DNA of 64,000 bases from Cerina litoralis (GTDB lineage Bacteria > Bacteroidota > Bacteroidia > Flavobacteriales > Flavobacteriaceae). Shown here piece by piece: positions 1 to 8,636 of the stretch. The notes below the pieces were generated by a model. The model was not told where the DNA came from and did no database searches. It was given only the letters and a program-made list of their open reading frames with translations. The first letter of the stretch is position 1, and each line of letters begins with the position of its first letter. The stretch spans positions 79,725 through 143,724 of the forward strand of contig JAIRBC010000011.1 of NCBI GenBank assembly GCA_022008415.1. The letters run 5' to 3'. Made by a program: the position numbers and the translations under genes.

Positions 1-197
1 GCACCATTGGCCAATTGGACGAGGAGGCACTTTTTTACCTTCAATCCCGTGGTATTCCTAAAAGAGAGGCACAGGCCCTGTTGATGTATGCATTTGCCAA
101 CAACGTTCTGGAAAGCGTTCGTATTCCAGAGTTAAAAGCCAGGATCAATAAATTAATCGCTATGAAATTGGGGGTTAATTTGGGGTTTAATTTATAA
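1..197 (+). CDS. sufD: SufD C-terminus (partial, cut by window start)
   Basis: This is the last ~65 codons of SufD, a scaffold component of the SufBCD Fe-S cluster assembly complex in the cytoplasm. The frame is open from base 3 to the TAA at 195-197. The segment carries the family's C-terminal signature, a GQLDEEALFYLQSRGI-type stretch followed by an alanine-rich helix ending in a short basic tail. SufD and SufB share this C-terminal region, but the absence of SufB's own ending and the position directly before sufS favour SufD. The rest of the gene and the remaining suf genes lie upstream of the window. Confidence 0.88.
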   Translation, partial: TIGQLDEEALFYLQSRGIPKREAQALLMYAFANNVLESVRIPELKARINKLIAMKLGVNLGFNL

Positions 198-221
198 ATC
201 AAAAAATTGATTTTCTTAGAA

Positions 222-244
222 TCTCCTCCCCACAGACGAGGAGA
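222..244 (+). other. Hairpin in sufD-sufS spacer
   Basis: A 7-bp perfect stem (222-228 with 238-244, loop of 9) lies in the 145-base spacer between sufD and sufS. No T-run follows, so it is not a standard terminator. It may be an mRNA processing or stability element within the suf operon. The rest of the spacer shows nothing recognisable. Confidence 0.35.
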
Positions 245-342
245 GATGGTCATTTTATCGAAATTGGGGGAAGTCCGAAGAGGCTTAAAGCCAAAGCCCT
301 TCTTAGCGCTCCGAAAACCAAAGGGATAAATTTTAGTTTTTC

Positions 343-1569
343 ATGATAAATACTGTTTTCGATATACTTACCATACGTACCGATTTTCCGATCTTAAACC
401 GAAAAGTCAATGGGTACCCCTTGGTATATTTGGATAATGCGGCTACCTCACAGACCCCACAGCAGGTTATTGATGTAATCGTAGATTACTATCGTAATTA
501 CAATGCCAATATTCACCGTGGGGTACATGCCCTTTCCCAAGAGGCGACGGACAAATACGAAGAGGCACGGCTAAAAATTCAAAAGCATTTTAATGCCGCC
601 AAATCCCATGAAATTATCTTCACCTCTGGGACCACGCAAGGCATCAACCTAGTGGCCAATAGTTTTTCTACCTTCTTGAAACCAGGGGACGAACTGCTGG
701 TTTCCGCCATGGAGCACCACTCCAATATTGTGCCGTGGCAAATGCTTTGCGAAAGAACGGGTGCGATCCTTAAGGTTATTCCCATGAACGAAGATGGGGT
801 TTTGTTGATGGATACTTTTAAAGATTTATTGAGCAACAGGACCAAACTTGTTTTCTGCAACCATGTATCCAATGCCCTGGGAACTATCAACCCAATCCAG
901 GAAATAATCGAAGAGTCCCATACAATAGGTGCTGCAGTTCTTATAGATGGTGCCCAGGCTGCTCCCCATATCAAGGCCGATATGCAAAAATTGGACGTTG
1001 ATTTCTATACGGTTTCTGCCCATAAAATGTGTGGGCCGACGGGGGTCGGCATACTGTATGGAAAAGAAGAATGGCTTAACAAAATGCCCCCTTATCAAGG
1101 AGGCGGGGAGATGATCGCAGAGGTTACTTTTGAAAAGACCACCTATGCCGATCTGCCCCATAAATTTGAGGCGGGAACCCCCAACATCTGTGGAGGAATT
1201 GCTTTTGGTGCCGCTTTGGACTATATGAATGCCATTGGTTTTGATTCGATTGCAAGTTATGAGCAGGAATTGTTACAATATGCCACGCAAAAATTAACGA
1301 TGATCGAAGGGCTGAGAATCTACGGCACGGCCAAAGAAAAGACCTCGGTGATCTCTTTTAATATCCAGGGCATACACCCATACGATATAGGTACGATTCT
1401 GGATAAATTGGGCATTGCGGTGCGCACGGGCCATCATTGTGCCCAACCCGTAATGGACTTTTACCATATCCCCGGAACGGTACGGGCAAGTTTTAACTTT
1501 TACAACACCAAGGAGGAAGTAGATGTCTTGGTAGAAGGGGTAAGACGAGCAAAAAAAATGCTGCTTTAA
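343..1569 (+). CDS. sufS: Cysteine desulfurase SufS
   Basis: SufS is a group II PLP-dependent cysteine desulfurase that takes sulfur from L-cysteine as an enzyme persulfide for Fe-S assembly on SufBCD. The 408-residue length is normal. The PLP lysine is K228 in the VSAHKMCGPTG motif and the persulfide cysteine is C366 in RTGHHCAQP; the histidines of AMEHHSN and the DGAQ aspartate that hold the cofactor are also present. It follows sufD by 145 bases on the same strand and precedes the sulfur acceptor sufE, which is the expected pathway order. The family includes selenocysteine lyases, but the Suf context makes desulfurase activity the better call. Confidence 0.96.
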   Translation: MINTVFDILTIRTDFPILNRKVNGYPLVYLDNAATSQTPQQVIDVIVDYYRNYNANIHRGVHALSQEATDKYEEARLKIQKHFNAAKSHEIIFTSGTTQGINLVANSFSTFLKPGDELLVSAMEHHSNIVPWQMLCERTGAILKVIPMNEDGVLLMDTFKDLLSNRTKLVFCNHVSNALGTINPIQEIIEESHTIGAAVLIDGAQAAPHIKADMQKLDVDFYTVSAHKMCGPTGVGILYGKEEWLNKMPPYQGGGEMIAEVTFEKTTYADLPHKFEAGTPNICGGIAFGAALDYMNAIGFDSIASYEQELLQYATQKLTMIEGLRIYGTAKEKTSVISFNIQGIHPYDIGTILDKLGIAVRTGHHCAQPVMDFYHIPGTVRASFNFYNTKEEVDVLVEGVRRAKKMLL

Positions 1570-1595
1570 CCTAAAGGAATCATTGCCGTGTAAGG

Positions 1596-1626
1596 TTGAA
1601 AACCATCCGAACTTATCGTATTTTTG
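1596..1626 (+). promoter_or_regulatory. Bacteroidota-type promoter for sufE operon
   Basis: TTG at 1596-1598, a 20-bp spacer and TATTTTTG at 1619-1626 match the Bacteroidota primary sigma consensus (TTG, 19-21 bp, TAnnTTTG). Transcription would start near 1633, leaving a leader of about 80 nt before sufE. In that leader 1639-1644 can pair with 1695-1700. The promoter suggests that sufE-sufT-DUF2480 can be expressed separately from sufS. Confidence 0.6.
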
Positions 1627-1712
1627 TAAAATATAAATATCTCCGTGATTGCCGAGAGCGGCTTATGGCTGTTGAGTAAAGTCCAAGCAAGAAGGGAGAT
1701 CAAAACGGGCCC

Positions 1713-2135
1713 ATGACCATAAAAGAAATTCAAGAAGATATTATCGAAGAATTTTCCATGTTCGATGATTGGATGCAGCGGTACGAGTACATGATCGAAT
1801 TGGGAAAATCACTCCCGTTGATCGAGGAAAAATATAAAACAGACGACAACATCATCAAGGGCTGCCAAAGTAAGGTGTGGGTCCACGCCGAACTGGAGGA
1901 CGATAAACTGGTCTTTACCGCCGATAGCGACGCCATAATTACCAAAGGTATAATCGCCATCTTGATACGTGCCTTTAGTAACCAAAGACCAAACGATATC
2001 ATCGAGGCCAACACGAGATTTATTGATGAAATTGGCCTCAAGGAACATTTGTCCCCTACCCGGGCCAACGGCTTGGTAAGCATGATAAAGCAGTTAAAAT
2101 TGTACGCAGTGGCGTACCAAACACAGATAAATTAA
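1713..2135 (+). CDS. sufE: SufE sulfur acceptor
   Basis: SufE accepts persulfide sulfur from SufS and hands it to the SufBCD scaffold. The 140-residue protein has the usual family length. The acceptor cysteine is C51 in the GCQSKVWV motif, which lies on the conserved exposed loop. It is the second enzyme of the sulfur relay and sits 143 bases after sufS, with its own candidate promoter at 1596-1626. The ATG at 1713 is preferred because the protein begins with the normal N-terminal helix (IKEIQEDIIEEF). CsdE is the nearest alternative name, but no CsdA is present. Confidence 0.94.
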   Translation: MTIKEIQEDIIEEFSMFDDWMQRYEYMIELGKSLPLIEEKYKTDDNIIKGCQSKVWVHAELEDDKLVFTADSDAIITKGIIAILIRAFSNQRPNDIIEANTRFIDEIGLKEHLSPTRANGLVSMIKQLKLYAVAYQTQIN

Positions 2136-2218
2136 AATAATCTATGGGTTTATTTGGCCTATGGCCAGTTTATAAGTTTAAGAAATTGAGCTTATAAACC
2201 TATGAACCTATAAACTCT

Positions 2219-2557
2219 ATGAGTATGAGCGAATTGGAAACAGCAATCGACACCCAGGAATTGGGCGAAAAAATAGTTCGTGTCCTAAAAACCATCTACG
2301 ACCCTGAAATCCCCGTCGATATTTATGAATTGGGGTTAATCTATGACGTTTTGGTCAATGAGGAAAACGAAGTGAAAATCTTAATGACCCTTACCTCTCC
2401 AAATTGTCCGGTAGCGGAATCATTGCCCATGGAGGTAGAAGAACGGGTAAAGTCTATTGATGAGTTAAAGGATGTGGAAGTGGAAATCACCTTCGACCCC
2501 CCTTGGACACAAGACTTAATGAGCGAAGAAGCCAAATTGGAATTGGGGCTTCTCTAA
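2219..2557 (+). CDS. sufT: DUF59/MIP18 Fe-S maturation protein (SufT-like)
   Basis: A small DUF59 (MIP18) protein of 112 residues; members act late in Fe-S cluster maturation or delivery. The family signature DPEIPVDIYELGLIYD is at residues 28-43 and the conserved cysteine is C63 in TSPNCPVAE. The same fold is called PaaD in phenylacetate gene sets, but the Suf neighbours support a SufT role. Two start codons six bases apart (2219 and 2225) are both possible, and 2225 would drop only two residues. It lies 83 bases after sufE and was probably co-transcribed with it. Confidence 0.87.
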   Translation: MSMSELETAIDTQELGEKIVRVLKTIYDPEIPVDIYELGLIYDVLVNEENEVKILMTLTSPNCPVAESLPMEVEERVKSIDELKDVEVEITFDPPWTQDLMSEEAKLELGLL

Positions 2558-2661
2558 TTTCAAAATAGCAAGGTAGAAGTTCGAATTGGTTTGATGAAAA
2601 TATTCTATGGGGCTCCTTTAGGGAATACTAGGATATTCTAACGGTTATCCGAAATAAAAAA

Positions 2662-3174
2662 ATGCCAGAGAATACAGAAGATATCGTAAACCGGGTTGCC
2701 CAGAGCAAACTGGTCACCTTTAATCTGGAAGATTATTATCCGGCAGGGAGACGTGTGTTGTTGGATATTAAGGACTGGTTGCACCAAGGCATTGTTCTTA
2801 GGGAAAAGGAGTACAGAAATTTTGTTGCCGAACACGATTGGGAACTTTACCAAGACGCTTTTGTAGGGCTTACCTGCTCTACCGACGCGATAATTCCTGG
2901 CTGGGCCTATATGTTGATTATGACCAAACTACAGCCCTATGCCCTCAGGGTGGTAATCGGGGATTTGGAACAACTGGAAACCTCAATATTTCAGTCCGTT
3001 ATTACGGATATAGACGTTTCTGAATACAAAGGCAAGCCCGTCATTATTAAAGGGTGTACAAAAAGACCCGTTCCAGCCAATGCCTATATATGGATTACTG
3101 CCAAATTACAAACCGTGGCCAAAAGCGTCATGTACGGGGAGGCTTGCTCTTCGGTTCCCCTCTTTAAAAAGTAA
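2662..3174 (+). CDS. DUF2480 family protein
   Basis: A 170-residue soluble protein of the Bacteroidota-restricted DUF2480 family, whose biochemical role is not known. It has no signal peptide or membrane segment. Conserved-looking features are an FNLEDYYPAGRR segment near residue 21, a CSTDAIIPGWAYML stretch in the middle and a KGCTKRPVP segment near the C-terminus with a conserved-looking cysteine. It is the third gene after the sufE promoter, 104 bases after the DUF59 gene. That position suggests a role in Fe-S metabolism, but this is inference from neighbours only. Confidence 0.8.
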   Translation: MPENTEDIVNRVAQSKLVTFNLEDYYPAGRRVLLDIKDWLHQGIVLREKEYRNFVAEHDWELYQDAFVGLTCSTDAIIPGWAYMLIMTKLQPYALRVVIGDLEQLETSIFQSVITDIDVSEYKGKPVIIKGCTKRPVPANAYIWITAKLQTVAKSVMYGEACSSVPLFKK

Positions 3175-3206
3175 GTGATCAATACCCGCCATTTACCTAC
3201 ATTTCT

Positions 3207-3214
3207 TACCTTTG
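3207..3214 (+). promoter_or_regulatory. -7 element upstream of DUF3078 gene
   Basis: TACCTTTG matches the Bacteroidota -7 consensus TAnnTTTG exactly. It lies 27 bases before the ATG at 3241. No clear TTG is seen at the -33 position. Confidence 0.45.
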
Positions 3215-3240
3215 TGCCCCTAAACTAAACACTTATCATT

Positions 3241-4167
3241 ATGAAGAGAATTGCAATTGCATTGACCGTGTTCCTGGCTGTTTCCAATAGTTATGGGCAA
3301 ACGATAGACGAATTAAAGGCAGAACAGGCTGCCAAGAAAGATTCCATCGCCGCAATACAAGGCAGGGTGGATGCCCTACAAGGGCAAATAGATACCTTTC
3401 CCGGATGGAAAATTGGGGCATTTGGCACCATAGGGTTAAGCATTTCGGCTGCCGACAACTGGTACTCCAAAGGTTCTCCCAACCAATCTGCGGGCAATAT
3501 CGGCATTAATTTCAACGGATATGCCAACTTGGACCGGGAAAAATTTTTCTGGAAAAACAAGACCAACATCAATTTGGGATGGGTAAAATTAGACGACAAG
3601 GATGATCCCAACGACAGCGACAGTTTTGAATCTTCCACGGACATTTTTACGCTTACCTCGCTCTACGGTTACAAGTTGAGCGATAAATTCGCCGCTTCAG
3701 CACTGGGGGAATATAGAACTTCCATCATAGATAATTTTAACAACCCGGGATATTTGGATCTTGGTATCGGTGCCACATGGACGCCTATTGAGAACTTGGT
3801 CGTGGTGATTCACCCTTTAAACTACAACATTGTCTTTAGTGACGAAGGCGATATCTATGATTCTTCCCTCGGTACCAAAATTGTGGCGGATTACAATAAG
3901 AAATGGGGGGCTTTGAAATACAACTCCACCCTCTCCGCATTTATAAGCTATAAAGGATCCGATTATTCCAACTGGTCGTGGATCAACTCCTTGGGTTACA
4001 CTTTCTGGAAGAATATCGGTGCCGGGATTGATTTTGGCCTAAGACAAAGCAAGCAGGAAGCATTGGATTATAACCTGAACACCTTGGGTAATACCACCGC
4101 TACGTTCGACAATATAGATAATAAATTACAGACCTATTGGTTATTAGGATTGAACTATAATTTTTAG
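3241..4167 (+). CDS. DUF3078 outer-membrane barrel protein
   Basis: A 308-residue exported protein of the DUF3078 family. A signal peptide covers about residues 1-20, cleaved near SYGQ/T. A short heptad-like helix follows (residues 22-50). The remainder alternates aromatic and polar residues like a beta-barrel and ends in WLLGLNYNF, with the terminal phenylalanine typical of outer-membrane barrels. Its function is not known; proteins of this type are usually annotated as outer-membrane proteins of Bacteroidota. It has its own -7 element and is followed by a strong terminator, so it appears to be a single-gene transcript. Confidence 0.83.
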   Translation: MKRIAIALTVFLAVSNSYGQTIDELKAEQAAKKDSIAAIQGRVDALQGQIDTFPGWKIGAFGTIGLSISAADNWYSKGSPNQSAGNIGINFNGYANLDREKFFWKNKTNINLGWVKLDDKDDPNDSDSFESSTDIFTLTSLYGYKLSDKFAASALGEYRTSIIDNFNNPGYLDLGIGATWTPIENLVVVIHPLNYNIVFSDEGDIYDSSLGTKIVADYNKKWGALKYNSTLSAFISYKGSDYSNWSWINSLGYTFWKNIGAGIDFGLRQSKQEALDYNLNTLGNTTATFDNIDNKLQTYWLLGLNYNF

Positions 4168-4194
4168 GAAATAAAGAATTTCTTGACCTTATCT

Positions 4195-4229
4195 AAAAAA
4201 GCCCCGGCGTCTCCGCCAGGGCTTTTTTT
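4195..4229 (+). terminator. Rho-independent terminator after DUF3078 gene
   Basis: An A-run (4195-4200), a GC-rich stem spanning 4201-4222 (GCCCCGGCG pairing with CGCCAGGGC, one mismatch) and a run of seven T (4223-4229). It is 28 bases after the stop codon. Confidence 0.9.
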
Positions 4230-4638
4230 CAAAGTAGGTTGGTGAAATGGGATTTTAGCTTTTAGATTAAAATGTCGATTTGGGGAACCAAGCACTTTTT
4301 GTTTCAGATTGTGTTAGATTTGGGGTTAAACACTCACTTAATCACATTGTAAATGTAGTTCGGTTCTTTGGATCTGCTAAATTTTTGTTGTGAACTTGCC
4401 AAGAATTGTTGTCAGAAAAACCAACGGTACATTTTCTCCGATGAACGACATTCGTTTGCTAAATCTTTACGCTCAACAAAACTGTTTTAAGATCGTTACG
4501 CCCAAGGTATTCTATGGATTAGCATGATCATAACGCAATTATAACCGACGGTTCATATTTAGCTATTTTAAACCCTTGAAATTAAATATATAATATTTTA
4601 CCCGTATTTTTGATAGGTATTTATCCAAATACCATGCT
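4230..4638. other. 409-base spacer without a convincing gene
   Basis: A TAGATTTG -7-like element at 4315-4322 is the only promoter-like signal, and it has no matching TTG at the right distance. A 28-codon plus-strand frame (4441-4527) starts with ATG but has no recognisable family or ribosome binding context. No hairpin followed by a T-run is seen. The base composition resembles decayed intergenic DNA. Confidence 0.5.
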
Positions 4639-5190
4639 ATGGGAGACTACTACAACTATATCAAAGCCTTGCACCTTATTTTTGTAATAACTTGGTTTGC
4701 AGGACTATTCTATATCCCACGCCTGTTTATTTACCATATCGAAGCATCACAAAAGCCCTCCCCAGCAAAGGAAATCCTAACCCGACAGCTACAACTGATG
4801 ACCAAGCGGTTGTGGTATATTATTACCTGGCCTTCGGCTGTGCTGGCGGTCCTTTTTGCAAGCTGGTTACTTGTCCTAATGCCCTCCTGGCTAAGTCAGC
4901 CATGGATGCACATAAAACTGGTCTTTGTGCTTTTGTTGATCTTGTACCACCTAAAGACGCATCAAATTTTTAGGCAATTGCAACGAGATGAGGTTAAACA
5001 TACCTCCCGATTTATGCGGATCTGGAACGAAGGTGCCACCTTGATACTATTTGCCATCGTCTTTTTAGCGATACTAAAAAGCACCTTTAACTGGATCTTT
5101 GGCGTGGTCGGGATCGTTGTTTTAGGGGTCCTGTTAATGTTGGGCATAAAACTGTATAAACGTACCCGGGACAAAAATCCAAATATCTAA
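4639..5190 (+). CDS. hemJ: HemJ-like protoporphyrinogen IX oxidase (CopD-family membrane protein)
   Basis: A 183-residue integral membrane protein of the UPF0093/HemJ family, which converts protoporphyrinogen IX to protoporphyrin IX in heme synthesis. About four to five membrane helices are visible (near residues 8-30, 57-82, 92-107, 132-150, 154-172). The two conserved HemJ positions are present: H12 in KALHLIFV and K93 in MHIKLVF, along with the FAGLFYIPRLF motif. The family is often annotated CopD-like because of distant resemblance to copper-resistance proteins, so the enzymatic role is inferred from HemJ work in other bacteria. It stands alone on the plus strand, before the histidine kinase. 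Confidence 0.78.
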   Translation: MGDYYNYIKALHLIFVITWFAGLFYIPRLFIYHIEASQKPSPAKEILTRQLQLMTKRLWYIITWPSAVLAVLFASWLLVLMPSWLSQPWMHIKLVFVLLLILYHLKTHQIFRQLQRDEVKHTSRFMRIWNEGATLILFAIVFLAILKSTFNWIFGVVGIVVLGVLLMLGIKLYKRTRDKNPNI

Positions 5191-5318
5191 CCATGCACAG
5201 AGCACAAAATAGCGCATAGCGTTAAGCACTTGTCCATAATTGGCTCGATATTTGAAGCTTTGGGCAAAAGCAAAATTTCTATCGGAAATCTGTATCGTTA
5301 ATCCAAAAAACCATTCCC

Positions 5319-6767
5319 GTGTTCAAAAACATGTCGCTTCGCTCCCGGATTTTCATCTCCATGATTCTTTTGGTGCTCGTGGCCTCCGTTCTAATTGCCG
5401 GGGTAACCATCCATCAATACGGGGAGCAATCCAGAAGTTACCATGTGGAAAAACTGGATCGGAAGGAGGAACAGATAAAACAAAGCATTTATTATACGCT
5501 TCAGCGTACCACCTACCCGGTAAATTCCGAAAATCTGGGCCTGATCTTTAACACCGAAATTTATGAAATCGCCGTCGTTCAAAATGTAAACTTCAACATC
5601 TACGATTTAGAGGGGCAACTGGTCAAAAGTTCCCGTCCCAAATTTGAAAACGACTCCATTTCCATCTGTTTAAGTGCAGAAGTGCTCAACCACTTAAATT
5701 CTAGCCCCACAAACCGGTTCGTAGAGGGAAAATCAACGGCTGGCTACAGTTATCAAGCTTCTTATACCTATATTACCGATAATAAGTTTAAGCCAATTGG
5801 TATTTTGAACATTCCGTATTTTGAGGATAATTCAATTAGCAACACGGAACTCAAGGAGTTTCTTATCCGTCTTGGCGGGGTCTATCTTTTTATGTTGTTT
5901 ATAGCCATTGCCATGGCCTATTTTATTTCAAAATACATTACTCGGTCCATCCAAACGATATCGGACAAGATGAACCAGACGAAACTTTCGCAACGCAATG
6001 AAAAAATAATTGTGGACGATCCCAGTGAGGAAATAGGAAAATTGATCGATTCCTACAACGCGATGATAGACAAGCTCGAATTAAGTGCCGCCAAACTGGC
6101 CCGTAGTGAAAGGGAACACGCTTGGAGGGAAATGGCGAAACAAGTTGCACACGAGATAAAGAATCCGTTGACTCCCATGCGGTTGAGCGTACAGGATTTT
6201 CAAATGAAATTCGACCCCAAAGACCCCAAAAGTTCCGAGAAACTAAAAGAGTTTTCCAAAACATTGATTCAACAGATAGATACATTGAGTAATATTGCTT
6301 CCGCATTTTCGAATTTTGCAAATATGCCCGCACAACTTAACGAAACGCTCAATGTGGTAAAGATCGTGAAGCTGGCTACGGATATATTCAATGAAAGTTA
6401 CATACATTTTAGGGCAGAGGAGGATGAGATTATTGTGAATATGGATAGAACCCAACTTATCCGAGTAATGACAAACCTCATCAAAAATGCCACCCAGGCG
6501 GTCCCCGAGGTGGAATCTCCCAAAGTAATGGTCTCCGTACTTTCCGATGGTGATTTTGTAAAGATTATTGTGGCGGACAACGGAATCGGTATAAGGGAAG
6601 ACTCCAAAAATAGAATTTTCGAACCCAAGTTTACCACAAAAACCAGTGGTATGGGACTTGGACTGGGCATGGTCAAGAATATTGTGGAAACCTATAACGG
6701 AACCATCGATTTTGCTTCGGAATTTGGAAAGGGCACCATTTTCACCGTGCGTTTCCCCATAGCATGA
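5319..6767 (+). CDS. Membrane histidine kinase with HAMP domain (NtrY-like)
   Basis: A 482-residue inner-membrane sensor kinase. A first membrane helix lies near residues 13-33, an extracytoplasmic sensor region near 34-190 and a second helix near 190-212; then come a HAMP linker, the dimerisation/phosphoacceptor helix with H278 in VAHEIKNPLTPMR, and an ATPase domain with the N-box NLIKNATQAV, DNGIGI and GMGLGLGM. The HEIKNPLTP type is characteristic of NtrY/NtrB-like kinases. No response regulator is adjacent, so the partner and signal are unknown. The GTG at 5319 is used because the extra MFKN residues fit the family; an ATG at 5331 is the alternative. Confidence 0.9.
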   Translation: MFKNMSLRSRIFISMILLVLVASVLIAGVTIHQYGEQSRSYHVEKLDRKEEQIKQSIYYTLQRTTYPVNSENLGLIFNTEIYEIAVVQNVNFNIYDLEGQLVKSSRPKFENDSISICLSAEVLNHLNSSPTNRFVEGKSTAGYSYQASYTYITDNKFKPIGILNIPYFEDNSISNTELKEFLIRLGGVYLFMLFIAIAMAYFISKYITRSIQTISDKMNQTKLSQRNEKIIVDDPSEEIGKLIDSYNAMIDKLELSAAKLARSEREHAWREMAKQVAHEIKNPLTPMRLSVQDFQMKFDPKDPKSSEKLKEFSKTLIQQIDTLSNIASAFSNFANMPAQLNETLNVVKIVKLATDIFNESYIHFRAEEDEIIVNMDRTQLIRVMTNLIKNATQAVPEVESPKVMVSVLSDGDFVKIIVADNGIGIREDSKNRIFEPKFTTKTSGMGLGLGMVKNIVETYNGTIDFASEFGKGTIFTVRFPIA

Positions 6768-6867
6768 TGGCGAAGCTAGTAGTTGTAGCGAAATTAGTAT
6801 ATTTATTTTTTTAGAACGATCGTCCTAGTTAAAGCCATCTATCTACATTTATCTAAATCCATAGACC

Positions 6868-7581
6868 ATGTTACACAAGATAAATTTGGAACACATTCTC
6901 TTTCTGGATATTGAGACGGTTCCGGAACATGAAACGTTCCAGCAACTCGACGATGAAAAAAAATCCCTATGGGAACACAAATCCCAGTACCAGCGCAAAG
7001 ACGAATTCACCGCCGAGGAATTCTATGACCGGGCAGGGATTTGGGCCGAGTTTGGGAAAATAGTATGTATCTCGGTAGGCTATTTTAACAATAAAGGCGA
7101 ATCTAAAAGTTTCCGTGTCACCACTTTTCACGGAGAGGAGATGAAACTATTGAAGGAGTTTAAAAATCTATTGGATACCCATTTTAACCATTCCAAATAT
7201 TTATTGTGCGCCCATAACGGCAAAGAGTTCGACTTCCCATACATTGCGCGGCGTATGATCATTCATCGCATAAACTTACCGGAAAAATTGAACCTTTTCG
7301 GAAAGAAACCTTGGGAAATTCCACATCTGGACACTATGGAGCTGTGGAAGTTTGGAGATTTTAAGCACTATACCTCTTTAAAACTTATGGCCAACGTCTT
7401 GGGTATACCCTCCCCTAAGGAAGACATTGATGGCGGTATGGTACGGGATGTTTTCTATATTGAAAAGGACATCGAGAGAATCGTTGCCTATTGCGAACTA
7501 GATGTGATAACCATTGCCCAAGTGTTTCTTAGATTGCGGAACGAGGAGTTGTTGGATGATGAGGAGATCAAGCATGTATGA
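6868..7581 (+). CDS. DEDD-type 3'-5' exonuclease (PolB-like exonuclease domain)
   Basis: A 237-residue protein of the predicted PolB-like 3'-5' exonuclease family, which has the RNase H fold without a polymerase domain. Exo I is FLDIETVPE with metal ligands D14 and E16. Exo II is in CAHNGKEFDFPYIARR, and Exo III is the YCELDVITIAQ segment near the C-terminus. The expected activity is removal of nucleotides from DNA or RNA 3' ends; the in vivo role is unknown. It converges on the EEP-family gene, with only seven bases between the two stops, so the two genes share a terminator region. Confidence 0.85.
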   Translation: MLHKINLEHILFLDIETVPEHETFQQLDDEKKSLWEHKSQYQRKDEFTAEEFYDRAGIWAEFGKIVCISVGYFNNKGESKSFRVTTFHGEEMKLLKEFKNLLDTHFNHSKYLLCAHNGKEFDFPYIARRMIIHRINLPEKLNLFGKKPWEIPHLDTMELWKFGDFKHYTSLKLMANVLGIPSPKEDIDGGMVRDVFYIEKDIERIVAYCELDVITIAQVFLRLRNEELLDDEEIKHV

Positions 7582-7588
7582 CTGCCAC

Positions 7589-8536
7589 CTAGCCGTTGTA
7601 TTTCAGTTCGATAAAAACTGGAAAATGGTCGCTATATCCACCAAAGTAATTGTCCCCGACATACGTCCTAAACGGATTTCCCTTGTACTTGCCTTCCCAT
7701 TCCCTTAAAAAATGGTCGTCAAAAATATGGGCCTCCAAAAATTCGTGCGTGCCCCGCTCCTTTTGCAGGAAGTTTTGAGAGATAATGATTTGATCAAAGA
7801 GCAGCCAGGATTTTTTATAACGTGTACTGCCAGATGTGTATGTAAGCAATTTAGAAGTGGCGTTGTACAATTGCGTTCCGTTGATCAGTTGGGATATGCT
7901 CTCGGAATTGGGACCATCGTTAAAATCGCCCATCACAATATATTTTGGACTTTCCACTTTCTCCTCTAACCGTAACATGTATTCCTTTATGGTCCGCGAC
8001 GCCTCGATGCGCTTGTAGGCTGTTTCTACCCCACCCTGTCTCCGTGATGGCCAATGGTTAACAAAAACATGCACCTCTTCTCCATTAAATTTACCGTGGA
8101 CATACAATACGTCCCTCGTGGTATCCCTTACCCCGTTCAAGTTATCGACCATAAGGGGAATTGGTTCAGAATTTATTACCGTAAAGTCAGATTTTAAATA
8201 GACGAGGGCGGTATCTATCCCTCTTTCATCCGGGGACTCGTAGTGCACTAAACCATAATCCAATTTCACCAAGGACTCGGTAGCAAGCAAATCCTTAATG
8301 ACTCTCTTATTTTCTACCTCGGCCACGCCGATTAGTGAGGGTGGGTTTGGGCTAGTTCTCGATCCTATCTGGGAAATAGCGGTGCCCAATTTATGAAGTT
8401 TCTTCCGATAGCGTTTTGGGGTCCATTTTTTAACCCCGTTTGGCGTATAATCCTCGTCTAAAGTATATTGGTTGTGCTCGGTGTCGAAAAGATTTTCCAG
8501 ATTGTAAAAAGCTATAGTATATATATTATCTCCCAT
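7589..8536 (-). CDS. Endonuclease/exonuclease/phosphatase (EEP) family protein
   Basis: A 315-residue EEP (DNase I-like) hydrolase. Catalytic landmarks are visible in order: FYNLENLFD at the N-terminus, the metal-binding glutamate in GVAEVEN, VNHWPSRR, GDFND and the final YSDHFPVF. These enzymes cut phosphodiester bonds in nucleic acids or phospholipid-type substrates, and the substrate cannot be read from sequence. No signal peptide is seen. The start is set at the ATG at 8536 (MGDNIYTIAFYNLENLFD), close to the conserved core; the frame also allows a start at 8560. It is transcribed against the exonuclease gene. Confidence 0.85.
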   Translation of the reverse strand: MGDNIYTIAFYNLENLFDTEHNQYTLDEDYTPNGVKKWTPKRYRKKLHKLGTAISQIGSRTSPNPPSLIGVAEVENKRVIKDLLATESLVKLDYGLVHYESPDERGIDTALVYLKSDFTVINSEPIPLMVDNLNGVRDTTRDVLYVHGKFNGEEVHVFVNHWPSRRQGGVETAYKRIEASRTIKEYMLRLEEKVESPKYIVMGDFNDGPNSESISQLINGTQLYNATSKLLTYTSGSTRYKKSWLLFDQIIISQNFLQKERGTHEFLEAHIFDDHFLREWEGKYKGNPFRTYVGDNYFGGYSDHFPVFIELKYNG

Positions 8537-8623
8537 TTTGTGATTTCGTTCCAAAAACAAATTTCCCTATCGATTTGGGGAGTATAAAAATACAGAAATA
8601 GGATAATAAGTCACTGCATTGAT

Positions 8624-8631
8624 TAGATTTG
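8624..8631 (+). promoter_or_regulatory. -7 element upstream of hflX
   Basis: TAGATTTG fits TAnnTTTG exactly. Transcription would start at about 8637, which coincides with the first base of the inverted repeat in the hflX leader. No good -33 TTG is seen. Confidence 0.45.
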
Positions 8632-8636
8632 TATAA

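Noticed and set aside
1650..1712. Resemblance to the RNase P RNA core word (GAGTAAAGTCC) in the sufE leader
   Set aside because: Only about 80 nt lie between the promoter and the sufE ATG. The rest of RNase P RNA is absent, so a full gene is impossible and a fragment is unproven.
4441..4527. 28-codon plus-strand frame in the spacer before hemJ
   Set aside because: Very short, with no family, no promoter at the right place and no terminator; chance is the simplest explanation.
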